This document shows positions 50,872 to 63,914 of a stretch of 64,000 nucleotides of DNA, in pieces. Both the position numbers and the translations under genes were made by a program. Each line of letters starts with the position of its first letter. Position 1 is the first letter of the stretch. Origin of the DNA: Chiridota heheva. Its lineage: Eukaryota > Echinodermata > Holothuroidea > Apodida > Chiridotidae. The stretch covers positions 472,501 to 536,500 of the forward strand of contig JAIGNY010001603.1 of the NCBI GenBank assembly GCA_020152595.1, in the 5' to 3' direction. The notes beneath the pieces were generated by a model, which was not told where the DNA came from, searched no databases, and saw only the letters and a list, made by a program, of their open reading frames with translations.

Positions 50872-51005
50872 GGAGATATGGGCTTGGAGATATGGGCTTG
50901 GAGATATGGGCTTGGAGATATGGGCTTGGAGATATGGGCTTGGAGATATGGGCTTGGAGATATGGGCTTGGAGATATGGGCTTGGAGATATGGGCTTGGA
51001 GATCT
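50872..51005 (+). repeat. 14-bp minisatellite, about 9.5 copies
   Basis: Perfect head-to-tail units GGAGATATGGGCTT. No spacer sequence, so not a CRISPR. The near-identity of all units indicates recent expansion. It abuts the first copy of the 51019 duplication. Confidence 0.97.
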
Positions 51006-51018
51006 CTTCCAAGATGTA

Positions 51019-51308
51019 TTCAAAAGGTCGAGTGACACATATACCTAAGTTATGCATATGAATGAGCACCAAATTATGAGTAGAACAACGGCACAATTAA
51101 ATTTGCATATTTTATTGAATAATCAGGCGTGAAAATTTCAATGATCTATATAACAAATTTGTTAGCAGGTTATGGAGCTGATAAATATTTCTTTAATGAT
51201 GGCAATGTTTTTATTTATTATTTTGTAATTTTGTTGATTATATACAGTCCTGTATCACAGACGATCACATGTGCCTGACCACTACGCCTAATCATTGAAA
51301 GAAATGGA
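51019..51308 (+). repeat. about 300-bp local duplication, first copy
   Basis: Starts at GTATTCAAAAGGTCGAGTGA and runs through GAGCACCAAATTATGA, CAGTCCTGTATCACAG and CTGACCACTA. Repeated in direct orientation at 51527-51836. Confidence 0.85.
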
Positions 51309-51526
51309 ATATAGTGCGATGTGTGATGAGTTCTAGATCAAAGACAAATAACGGCTTTTCTGTTATCTTGAGCATAAGGTACATTAGCAGATGGGCAAAA
51401 CATGTTCTCAAGCCTATCTCATCTCAATAGTTAAGATTACAAAAAAAAAATTTTTTTTTCTCCAATAATTCAGAAAGAGGCAATTAATTCATGGGAATAT
51501 AGGCCTACATTTAAGCTTGTAGCTGT

Positions 51527-51836
51527 ATTCGAAAGGTCGAGTGACACCCATACGGTAGTTAATGCATATATCGGAATGAGCACCAAATTATGAATAGAAC
51601 TTCATCAATTGGCATATTTCCTTGCATGTATAATCAGAAAAAAGAAAAAAAAATGAACAATCTATATACCAGGGATTTCCACACAAATCTGTTAAAGAGC
51701 TTATTAATATTTCTTTAAAATTGGAAATGTTTTTAATTCAGTATTTTGAAATCTTGTTGATTATACAGTCCTGTATCACAGGCGATGACGATATATACCT
51801 GACCACTAGGCTACTCCTTATCATTGGAATTAATGG
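51527..51836 (+). repeat. about 300-bp local duplication, second copy
   Basis: Direct partner of 51019-51308 with many substitutions and small gaps, so an old duplication. It ends about 145 bp before the THAP remnant. Confidence 0.85.
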
Positions 51837-51979
51837 CATAAGGGTGTTTCAGCTGACGTCAGGTGACTTGTTTACATCGCCATTTTGCCGGTTAAAATCA
51901 CTGTCGTCTGCTGTGCACTTAATTAGACTTACAAACGTTTGCATGTTGTTATATAGTAGATTATTTTTGTAAAATAATT

Positions 51980-52176
51980 ATGCCGGAATCTTGCTGTGCT
52001 GTTGGTTGCGCTAATAGATGTGTGCGGGGGAATAAAAAGACCAAATAAAAAGAATTTTCTCGATTTTCATCTGATCGTGATTAACGTTCGAAGTGGGTTT
52101 CTGCTGTACGACGCACCGACTTTTAACCTACGGTAGGCCTTAAACAGTAGGATTTGCAACAAGCACTTTATATCAG
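51980..52176 (+). pseudogene. decayed THAP-domain first exon
   Basis: The reading starts ATG at 51980 and gives MPESCCAVGCANR, with the THAP N-terminal C-x4-C zinc ligands. Further on come FSRFSSD, RSKWVSAVRR and, one frame over, RICNKHFISG, which carries the C-x2-H pair. Order and spacing match a C2CH THAP zinc finger, a DNA-binding domain of animal THAP proteins and P-element-like transposases. Three in-frame stops between the ligand pairs, a fourth stop, and a frameshift near 52150 show it is dead. The homology stops at CAG|GTATGT (52176/52177), a good splice donor, suggesting an original first exon rather than a processed copy. No transposase exon was found downstream, so a host THAP gene and a P-like transposon are both possible. 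Confidence 0.7.
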
Positions 52177-52469
52177 GTATGTAGGATTTGTCTGAGTATA
52201 ACGAACAATCAGATGGCGTTAACGTTACAGTTACTCTTTGTATACCCGGTGAAAATATACCTTACTTTAAGGAAAATATGAAGAAAAATCGAAAGCGAAC
52301 AAAAAACTGCAATCAGTAACATTCACTGAACTGATAGCATAGCATGTAGTATGTTTGTTGTACGTGTGATGTGACTGAACTGTGTGAAGACGCGTGAAAC
52401 CCAACGACACCGTTGCCATGCAAAATGGAGTCCAGGTGAGTTAGAGTCACGTGATGAAATCTCTTTATT

Positions 52470-52680
52470 AAAGGAATATATCCGTAAATGTTTTATTAGT
52501 GTAAAAAGGTGTTGATATATTATTCCAGTTAAGTTATTACATTTCAAAGATTTCGCCTACAGTGTGCTGAAAGTGACCTCACATGGTAGGCCTATATACT
52601 AGTGTGATGTAATATTTGCAAATCCAAGACATTTTATTTCTTGCATTTGTATTCAAGAATTGTTTATCTTTTAGAACGTA
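52470..52680 (+). repeat. dispersed repeat, copy 2 of a direct pair
   Basis: Partner of 49160-49400, with TTACATTTCAAAGATT, GTGTGCTGAAAGTGACCT and GCAAATCCAAGACA in the same order. It lies between the THAP remnant and the orphan exon. Confidence 0.5.
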
Positions 52681-53244
52681 CGATAAAAGAGAAGATGGGC
52701 AAAGCTCTTCTCGCATGTTAGTGCATGGAGTGCGTCTTATACCCCATCTCAATAAGTAGGTTAAACAAAACAAAAATCTTTCAAACATTTTAGAAAGAGG
52801 CAACTATACATACATTGAAGAAGTGTTTTAGAATAAGTTTTTTTTTCTTTCTTTTTTTGATCCCAAGAAAATAAATGTTTTGATTCCTAAAAATATATAT
52901 ACTGAAAAGGTCTTTAGATTAAAAATTTACATCAACATAATTTCGAATTTTGAAGCTGGATTGAATTATTTTCCGAACTACCAAATACATTGTGTGAACC
53001 TTAACATGCAAGGCAGATTAAAATCTCCAACTTTAAACTACACACTGTGACAAAAGAAACGAAAGTAATTGTTTTGCCTGATTTTGTTCTTTCAAATACA
53101 ACTCTGCAACCTTATAACCCAACCCATTCACTCTATACACGTTCAAACGAACAATATTCGTTGACAAACTAAATCAAAATATAAACAATATGAGCAAAGT
53201 TGCTGAAAAAATAACATCATCGCTAAAATAGAAAAATACTTTAC
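52681..53244. other. unassigned DNA next to the orphan exon
   Basis: No second exon could be seen on minus downstream of the donor at 53244. Confidence 0.3.
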
Positions 53245-53371
53245 CTATAAACACCAAGGTGCATCCCCTTGTGACGTCAAATTCCCAAGAGGTAGTGACT
53301 TCTCGGTCGTATAACTCATTGACACCCTGAACTATGACCCGGTGTGATTCACCAACCACTGATATTTCTCC
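53245..53371 (-). CDS. orphan internal exon of an unidentified gene
   Basis: A 127-bp open stretch on minus with good splice signals at both ends: a pyrimidine-rich acceptor ending GAACAG just before 53371, and donor TATAG|GTAAAGT at 53245/53244. It enters in phase 0 and leaves in phase 1. The 42 encoded residues begin GEISVVGESHRV and end CTLVFIG; amino-acid usage looks protein-like (few Ile/Asn/Lys runs, balanced charge) and the base composition is richer in G+C than the flanks. I do not recognise the family. No partner exon could be assigned within the window, so the rest of the gene may be separated by long introns or lost. It could also be part of a mobile-element gene or a chance open frame. 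Confidence 0.4.
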
Positions 53372-54059
53372 CTGTTCATAAAAAGGAAATAATGAATGAC
53401 TAAAGACAATACGAACATGGTCTGATGGTGGAGTAAGAAACCTAAAAATAATAATTAGGCTAAGAATAAAACCACGGAACGTGATAGGATCGAAGATTGG
53501 GATCGGCAATACGATACACCGTCATATGGACCTGTCAAGAACCAAAATGATTCATTTTCTATTCTTTGAAAAGCTCTGTTCGAAACTTAAATTTGGTTTT
53601 GAATTGCAAGCATTATGAGAACTTGTTCACCCCATGTATCATCGCATCGATCAGTTTGTCAGTCTGGGAGACACCCGTTTCAGGATCCGATCCAGAATTC
53701 TATATTTGGGGGTGAACCCCTTAACATACTATCAGGTTATACATCAGTTCCGATAAAAACATATAATAATGGTGTAAATTTAAAGGTATATGGGCATGTA
53801 GAGATTTTGGATGCACCAGAAACAACTACAAATTCTGCACAGATAATCTTTAAAATACGTTAAAAGCATGTTTTAAACATGCACCATGCACAAAGAAAAA
53901 AGTTTGATCAAATTTGTTTAGAATTCTAAGGCCTAAATAAAATAAAATATGCAAATTTCAGTTAAATTTTCTGACTTACGAACTTAGAAATTCCCTTATG
54001 TTAATTCAATGTTTTTCAACCCTGCACCAACGTTCACACGTTACTTGAATGTGCACGCA
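53372..54059. other. unassigned DNA upstream of the orphan exon
   Basis: No exon recognised. GGATCCGATCCAGAATTCTA near 53685 looks like part of a dispersed repeat. Confidence 0.3.
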
Positions 54060-54092
54060 GTTGACTCACGGGTTGACTCACGGGTTGACTCA
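54060..54092 (+). repeat. 12-13 bp tandem unit, three copies
   Basis: TTGACTCACGGG repeated with the last copy changed to TTGACTCAACGG. It adjoins the repeat at 54137. Confidence 0.85.
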
Positions 54093-54136
54093 ACGGAGAT
54101 ATGACGGAAAATTTCCAGCATAACGTCTGATTAACG

Positions 54137-54626
54137 TCTCTGAGTTACGAAATAAGCCACACTCACCATAGCAACGCAGTAACTAGGTGGGGCAAACAAT
54201 CCTCAAATCCGCAATCGTGCATTACCAATGCATTGATATTTAGATGTTCGCGCAGCATGCTGCAAGCTTTGATCCATTTATGGCACTTCTCCCCGGATCT
54301 TTAGAATTTTTAGAAAAAGGGATCAACAAAATTCAGTTTGCCAAGTATTCTGGGTAACAGTAATCAGATTTACAAATCTCGCAGCGGGCCCGTAAGCGTA
54401 TTTTTTGTTCATCACTTTGCCGTCACTCAGTCTGTGTGTGCAGAAATTTGTTTTGTACAGTAAATTGCATTGACTACATGAGCGCGCACCTAGCTACTTG
54501 TACTGTACCAGTACCGCGTAGTATGTTTGCCCCACTTAGTTACGCAGACTTTGTTGCTAGGCAAATTCATGCGGTGATTGGTTGAAAAAGCTGTCAGTCA
54601 TCTAACTCAGACAGGTTAATTTAAAC
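54137..54626 (-). mobile_element. dispersed repeat with GTAACTAAGTGGGG inverted motifs, copy 2
   Basis: Reverse-complement partner of 2018-2482. The inverted motifs are AGTAACTAGGTGGGGCAAAC near 54178 and the complement of GCGTAACTAAGTGGGGCAAA near 54526-54546. Shared landmarks include GCATTACCAATGCATTG, the AAAAAGGGATCAACAAAATT block and TGCAGAAATTTGTTTTGTAC. Confidence 0.75.
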
Positions 54627-55269
54627 TTAAAAGCAGGAGAAAATAGTCGGATGATATATAGTGACAGAAATTTGAGACAGACATTTAAAGAATTCCGTTA
54701 CAAATTTTGAAGTAAAGTCTCTCTTTCATATAACTAACTGTTGCATACATTAAAAAATTAGCAAAACTTTGATTAGCTGTAACTCAGAAACAACCGGTGT
54801 TTGAATGAATTTGATTTTATTGAATTTAGGCAAAATATTGTTTATTTCTTGTGTTTTTATGCCTTTTCTCTTTTCAGTATCTGACAGACCCTAAAAACAT
54901 CCGGGCCCATATATAAATGCCTCCACTTATTGAACCTATTGGTATTACAAAAGATAAAGCCAAGGAACTTTTTGTATGTCAAAAAAAGATCCTTCACCTG
55001 TTTTATAAACCCTATATGATTTGTAGTAACAAATAGTAGAAACAATCCTTAGACGCCAAATCTATTTAAACCCACTTGCATAGTCACGACGAACAACTTT
55101 TTACCTGGTGTTAACTATTTTAATGACATGAAGATAAAATGTTAACGGATTTTCCAGGTGCCTAATGTGGCAGATTCATCACTCAGTATATAGAACTCAA
55201 ATTTCTATATTGCTTAAATGCGTATTGCAATCTCAATGAGCAAATCTGTTTTTGAAAGTTTCCGGAGTT
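54627..55269. other. unassigned AT-rich DNA
   Basis: Nothing recognised. A 62-codon minus frame (54857-55045) is unconvincing. Confidence 0.3.
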
Positions 55270-55382
55270 TTCGACAATGCGTTGTCGAAGTTAAACCAGA
55301 TACAAAGTGATGCTAATTCCTTAGTCTTTTTCTCCTTTTTTCTACAACGCGTTGTGGAAAACTTCGACAACGCGTCGTTGAA
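55270..55382. repeat. cluster of three related 20-bp palindromes
   Basis: TTCGACAATGCGTTGTCGAA (55270-55289), TTCTACAACGCGTTGTGGAA (55340-55359) and TTCGACAACGCGTCGTTGAA (55363-55382). All centre on ACAACGCGTTGT. The last abuts the MITE at 55383. Confidence 0.9.
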
Positions 55383-55800
55383 CAGCGGCCTAGGAAGATA
55401 TTTTACATTGGGGGGCCAGATTTGATTTTTGCCCCAACAAACCTATACTATATAATGTTACAAGCCTCTTATATCCAACAATTGTATGTAATGGAAGGGA
55501 AGAAAGAGGAGGGGGAGGGTGGTAGAGAAGGGGGGAGGGGTGGTAGAAAGAACATTTCGTAAAAGTATTGGAAAATTGGCCACATTTCCAGAAAATTTCC
55601 AAAAATTAAAGAAATTTGGCGAAAATTGAAGGAAATATTCCGAAAATTGAAGAACATTTGAAAATTTCTCGACAAATAACGAAATTTGGCGAAAATGATC
55701 CCTTTCGAATAAAAACATATTTGTCAGGAGGGGGGAAAATTGTACTTGCCTTCCCCAATAAAATTATTGAGGGGCCTTGGCTCCCGGTTCCTACGCTCTG
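55383..55800. mobile_element. relative of the 6325 MITE family with perfect 5-bp duplication
   Basis: Begins CAGCGGCCTAGGAAG and ends TTCCTACGCTCTG, flanked on both sides by TTGAA (55378-55382 and 55801-55805). The middle carries repeated AAATTTGGCGAAAATTGAAG-like units, the complement of the unit in the 6325 copy. Confidence 0.8.
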
Positions 55801-55865
55801 TTGAAGCAAAACGTTCTGACGTTATGGCCCTTTCGGTTTGCCATGCACGTCCATAGGCGCCGTAA

Positions 55866-56516
55866 ACTTTAAGGAGACATAAGGTCTGATACAATCATTA
55901 TTTCATATGATAGAGGATTAACCAACTACCAGAAACAGCAAGTAAAAATCTTATTCCTATCTCAAGTTATTCATGTTTGAAGTCGACACATGGAGGCTGC
56001 CATTTTGTTCAATTCTGTATTGAAATATTGTGCATGAAGACATAATTTCCTTAACAGGAATATACGGATTATAATATACTTCTTTATAAATGTGATTAAA
56101 GTTTTTATTTCAAAATGATGTGACACAAACATTTAACAGCATGTTGTGATAATTTCATGTGTACACAAACATGCCCTTAGACGAATATTGGGAAAATATT
56201 AATATAAAATTGGACTACAATTTGGTACAAAAGATTTTTTTTTTCTTTATAGGCTAGAAAACTTGAGGTAGATTATAAAAAAATACAAAGCATTCCAAGA
56301 TCCTGCTGGGCTGATGACATCATAATCTGCATGTTTTGAAATAAATATGGCGGCTCCCATAGTACTATTTAGTAGTAGCATTAAAGTTTCTAATAATTTC
56401 AAAAAATGCGTTAGATTGCTTTGGGAGGTATAAAATTTGGTCAGAAGATTTGTAATTTGTAATCCTATCATATGAAATAAGGATTATGTCAGACTTAATG
56501 CCTTCTTGAACGTCAC
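55866..56516. mobile_element. probable DNA element with about 65-bp inverted ends
   Basis: The left end (TTTAAGGAGACATAAGGTCT, then TTATTTCATATGATAGAGGA) is repeated inverted at the right (complement of TTATTTCATATGATAGGATT and TTCAAGAAGGCATTAAGTCT). GGAGGCTGCCATTTT and GGAGCCGCCATATTT sit at matching inner positions. No coding capacity. Confidence 0.6.
56183..56229 (+). repeat. 47-bp direct duplication, first copy
   Basis: GAATATTGGGAAAATATTAA through TTTGGTACA, repeated with one change at 56751-56797, about 570 bp downstream. The two copies straddle the right end of the 55866 element. Confidence 0.8.
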
Positions 56517-56750
56517 GACCGTCATACCGCAAAATCACTGATGGACCACAGTAAAATCCCTGGCTTAAAGGAACAAACATACATAACTCAAGAAAATGGG
56601 CTTTCTATTTGATGACGTCACTTGAGTCATTACATCATGGTGAAATTCAATTTGGTACACATTCACATTGAAATTAAATGGCTGAAGCTAAACTGACAGA
56701 ATTATTTAGGACGAAAACATCTATTACTCATAACATATCGACCCGAGGAT

Positions 56751-56797
56751 GAATATTAGGAAAATATTAATATAAAATTGGACTACAATTTGGTACA
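56751..56797 (+). repeat. 47-bp direct duplication, second copy
   Basis: GAATATTAGGAAAATATTAA through TTTGGTACA; partner of 56183-56229. Confidence 0.8.
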
Positions 56798-56799
56798 AT

Positions 56800-57045
56800 T
56801 ATTGGAAATTTTGGTGAAATTTAGCAATATTCGCCTAAATTTTTAAAGAATTTCCCGAAAAATGCGAAAATGAAGGAAATTTCCAGAATTTGTTTAAACA
56901 TTCCCTGAAAAATGTTGAAAACTTCCTGATTATTAGCAACGTTTCATGGAAACTTAATTTACCAGTGCAGTTGTTCCGCTTGTATCCGGAAAAGTTGGGG
57001 GCTCTTGGCCCCCTGAGATTTTGAATCCTTCCCACGCCCCTGCCA
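56800..57045. mobile_element. truncated relative of the 6325 MITE family
   Basis: Has the same GAAATTT/CGAAAATG periodic core and an end-like CCCACGCCCCTG at about 57030-57041. The left end is not recognisable. Confidence 0.55.
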
Positions 57046-57858
57046 AGTAGGTGCCCCTTGATTAGTTGATGTTAAGGTGCATATAAACAGTAAGTACTTG
57101 TATCAAAAAGGCCATGCCAAGCTATCATACCCAACCTTTTCCTTCTAACACTAATAATACTGTCTAATACTACTAAGCCTCAAAATAAACATCATTCGCT
57201 TCAGCCAGGGAGGTGCTATCTAAATAGCACCATACTGCCCGAGCTTCGGCATATTAATAAGGTGAATTGACTTATCACTCAACTCATTGCTTCATCCAAG
57301 ATGCCGACCATGATGGCAAAATAAACAAAACATACCTGGATAACCATACAAACAACAGCGTACTGAAAATGATATTTTCTTTTCCATTTTAATAGGTTTA
57401 TGCACAAGCTTTTTTGAAAGGTGTCTTATGTGGATTTTATAAATAACTGGGAAAGAAGGTTAAAAAGATAAATCAACATCGATGACAACTTCCTCTCTAA
57501 ATTTCTGATCCTTCGGACTGTCTGAATGTTTGAGTTTACTCAAAACAGGTTATTCAAGTTTTCACGGAGATGATGAGGGAAGAGAGATCAGGGAGAACGC
57601 AACTTTTCAAAATTTAAAGGCCAGTTGTCGTCTCTAACGTACGAGGTAAATGAAATTCAAATCCTGTGCTTTGATTGGTCGAAACACATTGGTACAGCGT
57701 GCACTTACATTGATAGGCCAATCAGTATCGTTTTGGAATAAATTGTACGCCGCCACATTTGAATCACGATAGATAGCATTTAAAAGAGTAGGCTACGTCT
57801 CTCAGTAAATCCTGAATCATTACAAAGGGTCTCTTATAATTTGTTAATCGATTTACAT
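57046..57858. other. unassigned DNA
   Basis: Nothing recognised. Confidence 0.35.
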
Positions 57859-57864
57859 ATAGAG

Positions 57865-58457
57865 CAGTCCGGTAGCATGCCTGTTAATGGGGACATAAAT
57901 GTTCCTAAAACTGGGAACATTTTGCTACATGGAAGCCGCCATTTTGTGATATTTTCCATGATCCTTTGCTATCCTAACGTTAAAGCCTTATGCAAAGTAA
58001 AATATTTCAAATTTGAAATACGTCTGGAAAAAATATCTTCGCTAGGGGAAACTTAAAACTCATGAAAATATCTTCATTACTGTCATGGCTACAACTTTTC
58101 CACTCCCATTTGATATGTTCTTTGTTTTCGAAATATTATAAGAAATAGACAATAGAGCTAGGCTTTTAGGCGCGAAACGGCCATTTTAAAAATTCAAATT
58201 TTTTTCAACACAATGATTTTTAATATTTCAAGTACGTAAATATAATTAGAAACTATGACATTTTACCGCAACATCTGAAGAATATGGCTGCATGACTGTA
58301 ATATTCTCAGTGTGTTATAAATGTTCTATTAATGTTATATTGTTCTATTAATTGTTGTGTCGCTGCGCCATGAGCATCATTTTTGATGGATACTGGCGCA
58401 TAACAAGTATTCATTATTATTATTATTATTATTATTAATAGGCATGCTTCCGGACTG
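57865..58457 (+). mobile_element. CAGTCCGG-TIR MITE, copy 3, with a nested insertion
   Basis: Same family and orientation as the copy at 36845, about 110 bp longer because another repeat has entered near its 3' end (about 58334-58432). The flanks are ATAGAG on both sides (57859-57864 and 58458-58463), a 6-bp match rather than the 5 bp of the other copies. Confidence 0.9.
58334..58432 (+). mobile_element. LINE 3'-end fragment with (ATT)n tail, nested in a MITE
   Basis: The stretch has TCGCTGCGCCATGAGCATC, TACTGGCGCATAACAAG and an (ATT)n tail, the layout of 3' ends of L2/CR1-like LINEs in many invertebrates. It interrupts the right end of the MITE at 57865, so it is younger than that copy. The exact edges are blurred by the ATTAAT sequence at both sides. 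Confidence 0.6.
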
Positions 58458-58463
58458 ATAGAG

Positions 58464-59459
58464 TTTGGTGAATGGAATACGGTCGGGGGAAAAAGAAGGT
58501 GGGAAAAGGTGGGGGAGAAAGGGGAGAAGGGGGAGGGGGGGGGGTTACAACTTGATAAGCCAGTATAGACATTGCCTCACTCAGTCACTCCAGCAGATCA
58601 CAAGCATGGTCAGTAGTCTGTTGGTGACAATTGTTATCGTTTTTGACAATAACCATTAACTTTGATTTTATTTCAAGCACATTTGCTTTGCAAATATGTG
58701 TGCAATAAATGATGTCTCGAAAGACCATCAAATGCCCAAAGTATCAGACCCAAGGAGGTCACATCTTTTAATTGTGATTTAACTGCGTTCAAAACATACT
58801 CCATACTAAATCAAAAATGCCCATATCCCGCACAGGTGAAGTCGAAACTGCGGTACGTAGCGCCAAGTTTTTCAAGTAACGTAACGTTGGCACAAGATGA
58901 TTTATACATCGTAAACCTCGCACTGCTGTGATTTACTAACAGGTATATGATAACAAAATAAGTTAATAGTTCATATAAAGAGGGGGCTTCCACTAATTTA
59001 TGGGGGTTATAACATTTCCAAGGTTGACATATGGATGTAGGAGATGTTTGTATATAAAATGCCCTTTCCTCAACCGTTCAAACTCACGAACTTCATACAC
59101 CAAATACATAAGCCATTAGTCGTTAAGGAAGTGATGACGGCAGCGATTTTTGAATTATCATCAGTTCTGATCATTCAGCCCACCCTTTTTACCCCCGATA
59201 CACTTGTCATTTGTTATTACGATTGTACGGAAAAGCATTGATGGGCACTATGTCCAGGATCCATAGGTGAGAGGGGTCCGAAGTAGGGGGCGCATTTGAG
59301 ATCGTTAATCGCATTTTACATACCTGTGGTCAAATATACGTGTTTTAATAATATGAAAAACCAGAACCAAAAGGTTTTGTGGTTCCGATACTTCAATTTC
59401 ATAAGCTGATTGATTTGCAAAATGTGTATTAACTGTCATGTCATTGCATATCATGAAAT
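58464..59459. other. unassigned DNA with a G-rich tract
   Basis: A GGGGGAGGGGGGGG-like run lies near 58525-58550. No gene seen. Confidence 0.35.
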
Positions 59460-60520
59460 AATTGTTCCAGGATAAGTATTCATAAACCACACCCACCATG
59501 CAGATCAATAAAAATGTTGACAACATGAACAATTTGCAAAATAATCAACCACATTATCATAGTAAGTATGATGCAAATACGGTTGCTCATTTATTCTATT
59601 TCAAAAATTTGTCAGTAAGCCCATCATTTAGTACTTTCACATTTAGCCATGCCCACCAATGCATATTAATGTCATCTGCTGATAACATAAGCATGTACAC
59701 AATAACCAACAAAATTACCATGCCCAATAAGACGCAAAACGGACATACAGTTGCTCATTTATCACTTTTCAAAAATTTCACTTTAAGCTTCTCCCACTTA
59801 TTAATAAGCATGATATTAACACCAAAAGCAATAAGGCACATACCACGGGCTATCTGTGTACCAAATATGACATGAATCCAGCTTACCGTTCTTGAGATAC
59901 CGTGTTTACAAGTTCTTTTCAGCAAAATCACATTAGGCCCCGCCCACTATGCATATTAATTAATTTCAACGTTTTTACATCATGAACACGTACACACCAG
60001 CTAACATCATAATTGGACCAAATATAAAACAAAACAGACATGAGGTTGTTAAAATATTAACATTTCAAGATTTTTACATTCAGCCCCGCCTACTCATTAA
60101 CATGCATGGTATCACAACCAAAAAAGGGCACATCTACAGATCATAGGCTATTTGTGTACCAAATATGAATCCAGTTTACCGTTCTTGAGATACCGTGTTT
60201 ACAAGCATTTTGCAGCAAAATCATATTAAGCCCGCCCACTACGCATATAAATGAAATTCAACATTTTTACATCATGAACATGTACACACACTATCTAACA
60301 TCGTAATTACACCAAACATGAAATGAAACAGACATGCGGTTGTTAAATTATGAACATTTCAAGATTTTTACATTAAGCCTCATCTACTCAAAAATATGCA
60401 CGACATCACCATCAAAAACAATAAGATAACATGTACAGACCATGGGCTATCTGTGTACCACAAATGACATAAATCCAGTGTATCATTCTTGAGATATCGC
60501 GTTTACGAGCTGGCCGTTAC
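59460..60520 (+). repeat. tandem repeat, about 300-bp unit, three to four copies
   Basis: The block CTATCTGTGTACCAAATATG, followed by CCAG..TTACCGTTCTTGAGATACCGTG, recurs at 59850, 60148 and 60447 (periods 298 and 299). A diverged earlier unit starts near 59460. Each unit also has TTTCAAGATTTTTACATT and CCCGCCCACTA. A 125-residue ORF at 59498-59875 lies inside and is not a gene. Confidence 0.9.
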
Positions 60521-60524
60521 AAAC

Positions 60525-60572
60525 ATAGACACATACACATACATACATATAATACATACATACATACACACG
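60525..60572. repeat. (CATA)n-like microsatellite
   Basis: Imperfect CATA/CACA units directly after the 300-bp tandem array. Confidence 0.8.
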
Positions 60573-63223
<2,651 letters not shown>

Positions 63224-63286
63224 CAAAATAGGAAAAAAGACAATGTCTCTAGCCAACAGATTATTTTATAAACCAAATATTTCAAA

Positions 63287-63339
63287 AACTCCTGTTTCCT
63301 TCTTCAGTGGTATGAAGTTAAAGAAGGAAACTAGGAGTT
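63287..63339. repeat. 18-bp inverted repeat between two (TA)n arrays
   Basis: AACTCCTGTTTCCTTCTT pairs with AAGAAGGAAACTAGGAGTT with one extra base and a loop of about 16. Confidence 0.85.
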
Positions 63340-63408
63340 GTTTTATAAAATTGGCATTTTCTATTTTGTTTTGTTTGTAATGGCCAATGCATGGAACTTA
63401 TCTTTTAG

Positions 63409-63798
<390 letters not shown>

Positions 63799-63914
63799 TT
63801 TTTTATGTGATTGAGTTTGCTGACCACGATTTAATTCATTCAACATCAAATTAAACTATAAACGACTGTTGTAAAGAATAACTCGGAGAAAGGAGCAGCC
63901 TAACACGTCTGTAA

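Noticed and set aside
50872-51005. CRISPR array
   Set aside because: Units are directly adjacent with no spacers and the genome is eukaryotic.
54857-55045. 62-codon minus frame as a partner of the orphan exon
   Set aside because: Splice sites and phase could not be matched to the exon at 53245-53371.
59498-59875. 125-codon plus-strand frame as a gene
   Set aside because: It lies in the 300-bp tandem repeat and is not kept open in the other units.
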